Source: Fluviicoccus keumensis
GTDB lineage: Bacteria > Pseudomonadota > Gammaproteobacteria > Pseudomonadales > Moraxellaceae
Direction: 5' to 3'
Assembly: GCF_004217445.1 (NCBI RefSeq)
Contig: NZ_SHKX01000018.1
Coordinates: 26,552-90,551 of the forward strand
DNA: 64,000 bases
Both the position numbers and the translations under genes were made by a program. Below are positions 63,501 through 64,000 of the stretch, piece by piece (position 1 is the first letter of the stretch; the number at the start of each line of letters is the position of its first letter). Under the pieces are notes generated by a model. The model searched no databases and was not told the DNA's origin. It saw only the letters and a list, made by a program, of their open reading frames with translations.

Positions 63501-64000
63501 GGCAACAACGCCAGCTCGGGAGCCTCGGTATCGACCGGTTCGAACACGACGACGGGAACGCTGGTCACGGTGTATGCGGGTGAAACCGGTACCATCAGCG
63601 AATCGTTCAGTGTCGGCAGCGCGGCGAACTATACGGCGACCTTGTCGTGTACCGGTGCGACGGACAGCAACCCGAGTGACGGCCTGACCATTGATCCGGC
63701 GGACACCGCGATTGTCTGTACCCAGACCAACACCCGCAAGTCGGTTAATCTGACGCTGCGCAAGACCTGGGTGAACGCAAAGCTGAACGATGCGGTGAGT
63801 GTGACGGCAACCGGATTGACTAGCCTGGCGTCGGTGGCGAATACCGCCAATGAGACCGATGCCGGCGTTGTGCAAACCGTCTATGCGGGCGAAGCCATCA
63901 CCCTAGGTGAAACCTTCACCACGGGCAGCGCCGCGAACTACACGGCATCGCTGACTTGTACCGGCAACGCCACGGCGCTGGCGGGCAGTGTGCTGACGGT
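54573..64000 (+). CDS. Giant secreted repeat protein (adhesin-like), 5' part
   Basis: One frame runs open from the ATG at 54573 past the right window edge, more than 3,140 codons. The product starts with a clear signal peptide of 27 residues (KLWLFLMILLAGLQLAGTALA). Residues 28 to about 385 are a unique region beginning VRVIQNPSFELHSD that looks like beta-sandwich domains with several cysteines. Next come 16 repeats of 115-135 residues (from 55731), one linking unit (61842) and repeats of 103-106 residues (from 62178). Both repeat types have patterns like TYTLTEA, as in prealbumin/SpaA-like or Cna-B-like folds. Nearly every repeat has two cysteines at fixed positions, suggesting disulfides formed in the periplasm. 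A surface adhesin or stalk is most likely; the secretion signal, anchor or autotransporter domain would be in the missing C-terminus. Confidence 0.88.
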   Translation, partial: MNGARSKLWLFLMILLAGLQLAGTALAGGVRVIQNPSFELHSDASTVTFPPPGGLIGGGTTWAYWLDSSCSGGTANQCIGGWKTTDSNSGASAVARYIEVALASTYGAFGAQNNRIVAELNASMQSRLYQPICLQAGETVTMNYYFSPRSGVGNQQVAAGLWAINDPGPIGNAISAQNSTISSTVGFTPQTAVFTAPGAGLYQIGLEAVLPATGSNGNLIDDISVILKPLIDLNTQATFSMPEGNVGPSMQLRVNGTVQTPTLVAIRQISGSATPDLDYTLGTPIGLVGTTPTISHTSGSNLWLVTIPPGEYDAGQGMFGNAKYGVVIPIESNYDVLREGTEPLTFELQPPSTDGSDTIVKWDRTNPICEGASVNQVSYDIVEVKPKLRVHKNLIARVNSADQFTTLIKDDAGNIVSSVSASATSGGGVTTSGATTGLFSAAGSYEGAFGTPYKTYTITEVMAPGSVNTLAAYTTRIDCANARVVGSGVPTVLPSGVGQTFTITIKDSDDVSCTLTNAPLPKITTFTKALGSTRAAPNDQFTLQILNGASVVNPTTTSTSAGSGNTITAGTGTITSLILQPYVTYTLREVGAGSPTADLSLYNSFISCTNAYTGSTTVLPSGTGQSFSLTLGGNDDINCTLNNIAHQPRVTLDKALTGSGRLNATDQFTVQMKQGATVVASGTTSGAGSTVTAGTGTTGPNFLSAGLSYTLTEVMAAGSSSALTAYNTRIACTNQNAASTTVLPSGQGQSFSLTPQLDDVIACTLTNGNPRIRVNKVVSSLLDANDRFTTQIRTGGAGGTVVSGTTASASAGGGVLTTGGAATYTAPGYFLGTVGTTYTLTEAISGGTSTLANYNASISCTNAATGSSTVLPSGATQPFTITPQFNDDIDCTITNITQPRISLTKVLGSSRLASTDQFTLQLKNGATVVASTTTTGTGNTVTTGTIASTQVSSGVSYTLTELASGTTVLSSYNSRLSCTNSYGASVTTLPSGAGTSFTVTPQLGDVIACTLTNDRLPRLRLNKTVAGLVDANDRFVTQVLSNAAPNAVLSGTTSDPQSGGGVLTTGGVATYNAPGMLVVTSGTTYILTEDIASGTSGLSQYSTSISCSNATAGSATTLPSGAGQRFNITPATGDNISCTFTNTPKAPLLRLNKKVSGLINAADRFTTQIKNGASVVSSTTASPGGGAITTGGAGTYTAAGSYTASVGTAYTLTEVLSTGSTPIGQYSTAITCANTRSDGPITALPSGTGQSFTLAPQYGDDITCQLDNGPAAITLIKDLANSRLVDSDEFTLEIRNSGGTVLNSLISSTTAGQLDVVTPGSGTTGITYVAGGSTYTLTETASGGTTLTNYHASIACTNATASATVLPSQAFAANKSFTVTPISGDNITCTLSNKLIAPKITLKKVLGGQRYVSTDQFTLQVRNNTDTTTLTSVTTTGTGDTVSTGSVVYAATAGTTYTLKEIAASGSLTNYVTTYSCVNNATGATSSGTAASLTFTAAQYDDFVCTFTNAPKPRLIVNKVVAAGLVDSADRFTTQIRTGGAGGTVVSGTTNSATAGGGVLTTGGVGTYTAPGAYLATGGTTYTITEAITAGTSSLSQYDTSISCVNADTNSTTVLPSGKTQPFTIAIQNSDLITCTLTNTPLPRLKVSKSVVAVADATDRFTTQIRTGGVSGTVVSGTTASATTGGGVLTTGGAGTYTAPGKYLATAGTTYTLTEALTAGASDISQYSSSLSCTNAYAASTTALPTTAYPFEVTPQLGDDISCTFANNTVAPKVRVHKTVSGLVDANDRFTTELRTGGAGGTIVSGTASSATVGGGVFTTGGAGTYTAPGDYQATAGTTYTITESLSGGTSAISQYDTSISCTNARTAGPVTTLPSGGTTPFQLTPKSGDDISCTLTNAVKPPVLTLRKDVSARINAADQFTLGVNGGAVSQTATTSGSATGVQASAINGVTLAAGTTYTLSEAMASGPSTLNLYKTQLVCSNARASGPATTLPTVLTSVTPGGAPLTSSYTITPLAGDILTCTWTNTKNLPKLRVHKTVSSLVDANDRFTTEIRTGGSGGTVVSGTTASTTAGGGVLTTGGVATYSAPGIFEGIEGTAYTLTESISGGTSSTQQYTTTVTCTNAFAGSATVMPTNAAVPYTLTPQLADDISCTLTNSVKQPVVRVHKTVTALVDANDRFTTQIRTGGVAGTVVSGTTASATSGGGVLTTGGTATYSAPGSYQATIGTTYTLTEALSGGTSLANQYATSLSCVNARTAGPATTLPSGSTAPFDLTPKAGDDISCTLTNTPIAPVIRINKTVTSIVNAADRFTTQIRTGGTGGTVVSDTTASATSGGGVLTTGGVGSYNAPGSLQAAAGTTYTFTEAMTAGPSNIGQYDTTVSCANSRAGATTPLPSGATQPFNVTPAAGDNITCTVSNAVRQPTVIITKLSTGATGSFSFATQNLATTPVSLTTTVDGTPVSSSAIAVTTRGSNVVLTETVPANWTLTAAACTDANSAVTGNTGSFGVLAGNQLTIAGTNVVAGADLRCTFTNRKSATFTLRKSWVNAKVNDAVTVSTTGATNNASLNAVANTATETDAATAVTLFAGETVAVSETFTTGNAANYTATLACTGAADTNLADGLTVNAADSAIVCTQTNTRKSANLILRKTWINAKLNDAVDVTATGLTSLASVANTANETDAAAIQTVYAGDAITLGETFTTGSAANYTSSLACTGNTTALAGSVLTVNAADTAITCTQTNSRKSVSLTLRKTWVNAKLNDAVSVTATGLTSLASVANTANETDAAAIQAVYAGDAITLGETFTTGSTANYTSSLACTGNTTALAGSVLTINAADSAIVCTQTNTRKSANLILRKTWVNAKLNDAVDVTATGLTSLASVANTANETDAAAIQTVYAGDAITLGETFTTGSAANYTSSLACAGNTTALAGSVLTVNAADTTITCTQTNSRKSASLTLRKTWASGKSGDTATVTTTGFGNNASSGASVSTGSNTTTGTLVTVYAGETGTISESFSVGSAANYTATLSCTGATDSNPSDGLTIDPADTAIVCTQTNTRKSVNLTLRKTWVNAKLNDAVSVTATGLTSLASVANTANETDAGVVQTVYAGEAITLGETFTTGSAANYTASLTCTGNATALAGSVLT
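55731..61841 (+). repeat. Type A repeats, 16 units of 345-405 bases
   Basis: Units start at 55731, 56136, 56517, 56883, 57270, 57624, 58014, 58389, 58767, 59112, 59502, 59889, 60282, 60669, 61059 and 61452, all in the same frame. A typical unit reads VHKTVSGLVDANDRFTT, TVVSGTT, GGGVLTTGG, TYTAPG, GTTYTLTEA, SISCTNA, LPSG and ends DDISCTLTN. Two subtypes mix: one with D-A-N-D-R-F-T-T-Q-I-R-T-G-G (units 4, 6, 10-12, 14-16), another with S-T-D-Q-F-T-L-Q and TGTGNTVTTG (units 2, 3, 5, 8, 9). Units have drifted apart at DNA level. Confidence 0.9.
61842..62177 (+). repeat. Linking unit between repeat types A and B
   Basis: The 112-residue unit VIITKLSTGATGSFSFATQN to ADLRCTFTNRK keeps the K-start, the LTETVPANWTLTAAAC core and the C-T-F-T-N end, but differs from both neighbouring families. 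It looks like a third domain subtype placed once at the junction. Confidence 0.75.
62178..64000 (+). repeat. Type B repeats, exact 309/318-base period
   Basis: Units begin at 62178, 62496, 62805, 63114, 63423 and 63741; the spacings are 318, 309, 309, 309 and 318 bases. A unit reads LRKTWVNAKLNDAV, ATGLTSLASVANTANETD, VYAGDAITLGETFTTGSAAN, SSLACTGN and ends ITCTQTN. Units 2, 3, 4 and 6 are nearly identical even in DNA, which shows recent duplication or gene conversion. Units 1 and 5 are older variants with a three-codon insertion. The array continues beyond the window. Confidence 0.92.

Noticed and set aside
55731..64000. CRISPR array or satellite DNA
   Set aside because: The repeats are 309-405 bases, have no spacers and keep one reading frame throughout, so they are coding repeats.
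54573..64000. Frameshift or decay in the giant gene
   Set aside because: I checked the start of every repeat unit against the ATG at 54573; all are a multiple of three away, and no in-frame stop was met.

Overview
The window is about 60% G+C, densely coded chromosome from a gammaproteobacterium close to the Pseudomonadales. Two blocks have the gene order I recall from Pseudomonas: lpoA/rsmI/rnpB/division-cell wall cluster/lpxC/DUF721/M23/secA/argJ/Nudix-ThiE, and waaA-rsmE plus tolC/thiC/cpdA/yqiA/parE. A TfpX/TfpZ-type pilin accessory gene points towards Moraxellaceae, but the genus cannot be fixed from sequence alone. Many genes overlap by 1-11 bases, and GTG or TTG starts occur. I see no tRNA, insertion sequence, integrase or CRISPR array.

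Layout: 1-1678 holds the start of a leftward lpoA-like gene, rsmI and the RNase P RNA gene. 1966-18301 is the division and cell wall (dcw) cluster (rsmH, ftsL, ftsI, murE, murF, mraY, murD, ftsW, murG, murC, ddl, ftsQ, ftsA, ftsZ). It is closed by a strong terminator and lacks mraZ, which normally opens the cluster, and murB. lpxC then has its own promoter, followed by a DUF721 (DciA-like) gene, an M23 peptidase, secA, argJ and a Nudix-ThiE fusion (18476-26147). 26133-35404 carries housekeeping and envelope genes: a CheY/PilH-like regulator, a dGTPase-like enzyme, an enoyl-CoA hydratase, a quinone reductase, an LPS-type glycosyltransferase with an LpxL-type acyltransferase, an FAD oxidoreductase, waaA and rsmE.

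35420-45697 is the most unusual block. A leftward AraC-family regulator faces a rightward unit of an unknown small-molecule-enzyme-like protein, a GH3-type acyl-amido synthetase, a tandem GNAT protein, an RND adaptor, an RND permease and a CAT/condensation-fold acyltransferase with an HxxxD motif. I read it as a compact system that makes and exports a conjugated (amide-linked) small molecule. The nearby tolC gene could supply the outer-membrane channel. Two TTTGGCC copies 21 bases apart in the divergent intergenic region are candidate regulator sites.

45876-54188 contains a TfpZ-like gene, tolC, thiC (with a leader too short for a TPP riboswitch), cpdA, a small GT-A glycosyltransferase, yqiA and parE. 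From 54573 to the right edge runs one uninterrupted frame of more than 3,140 codons. It encodes a secreted giant repeat protein with a signal peptide, a unique N-terminal region, 16 repeats of 115-135 residues and then a second repeat family with an exact 309-base period. Nearly every repeat has two cysteines at fixed places. The 3' end of this gene lies outside the window.
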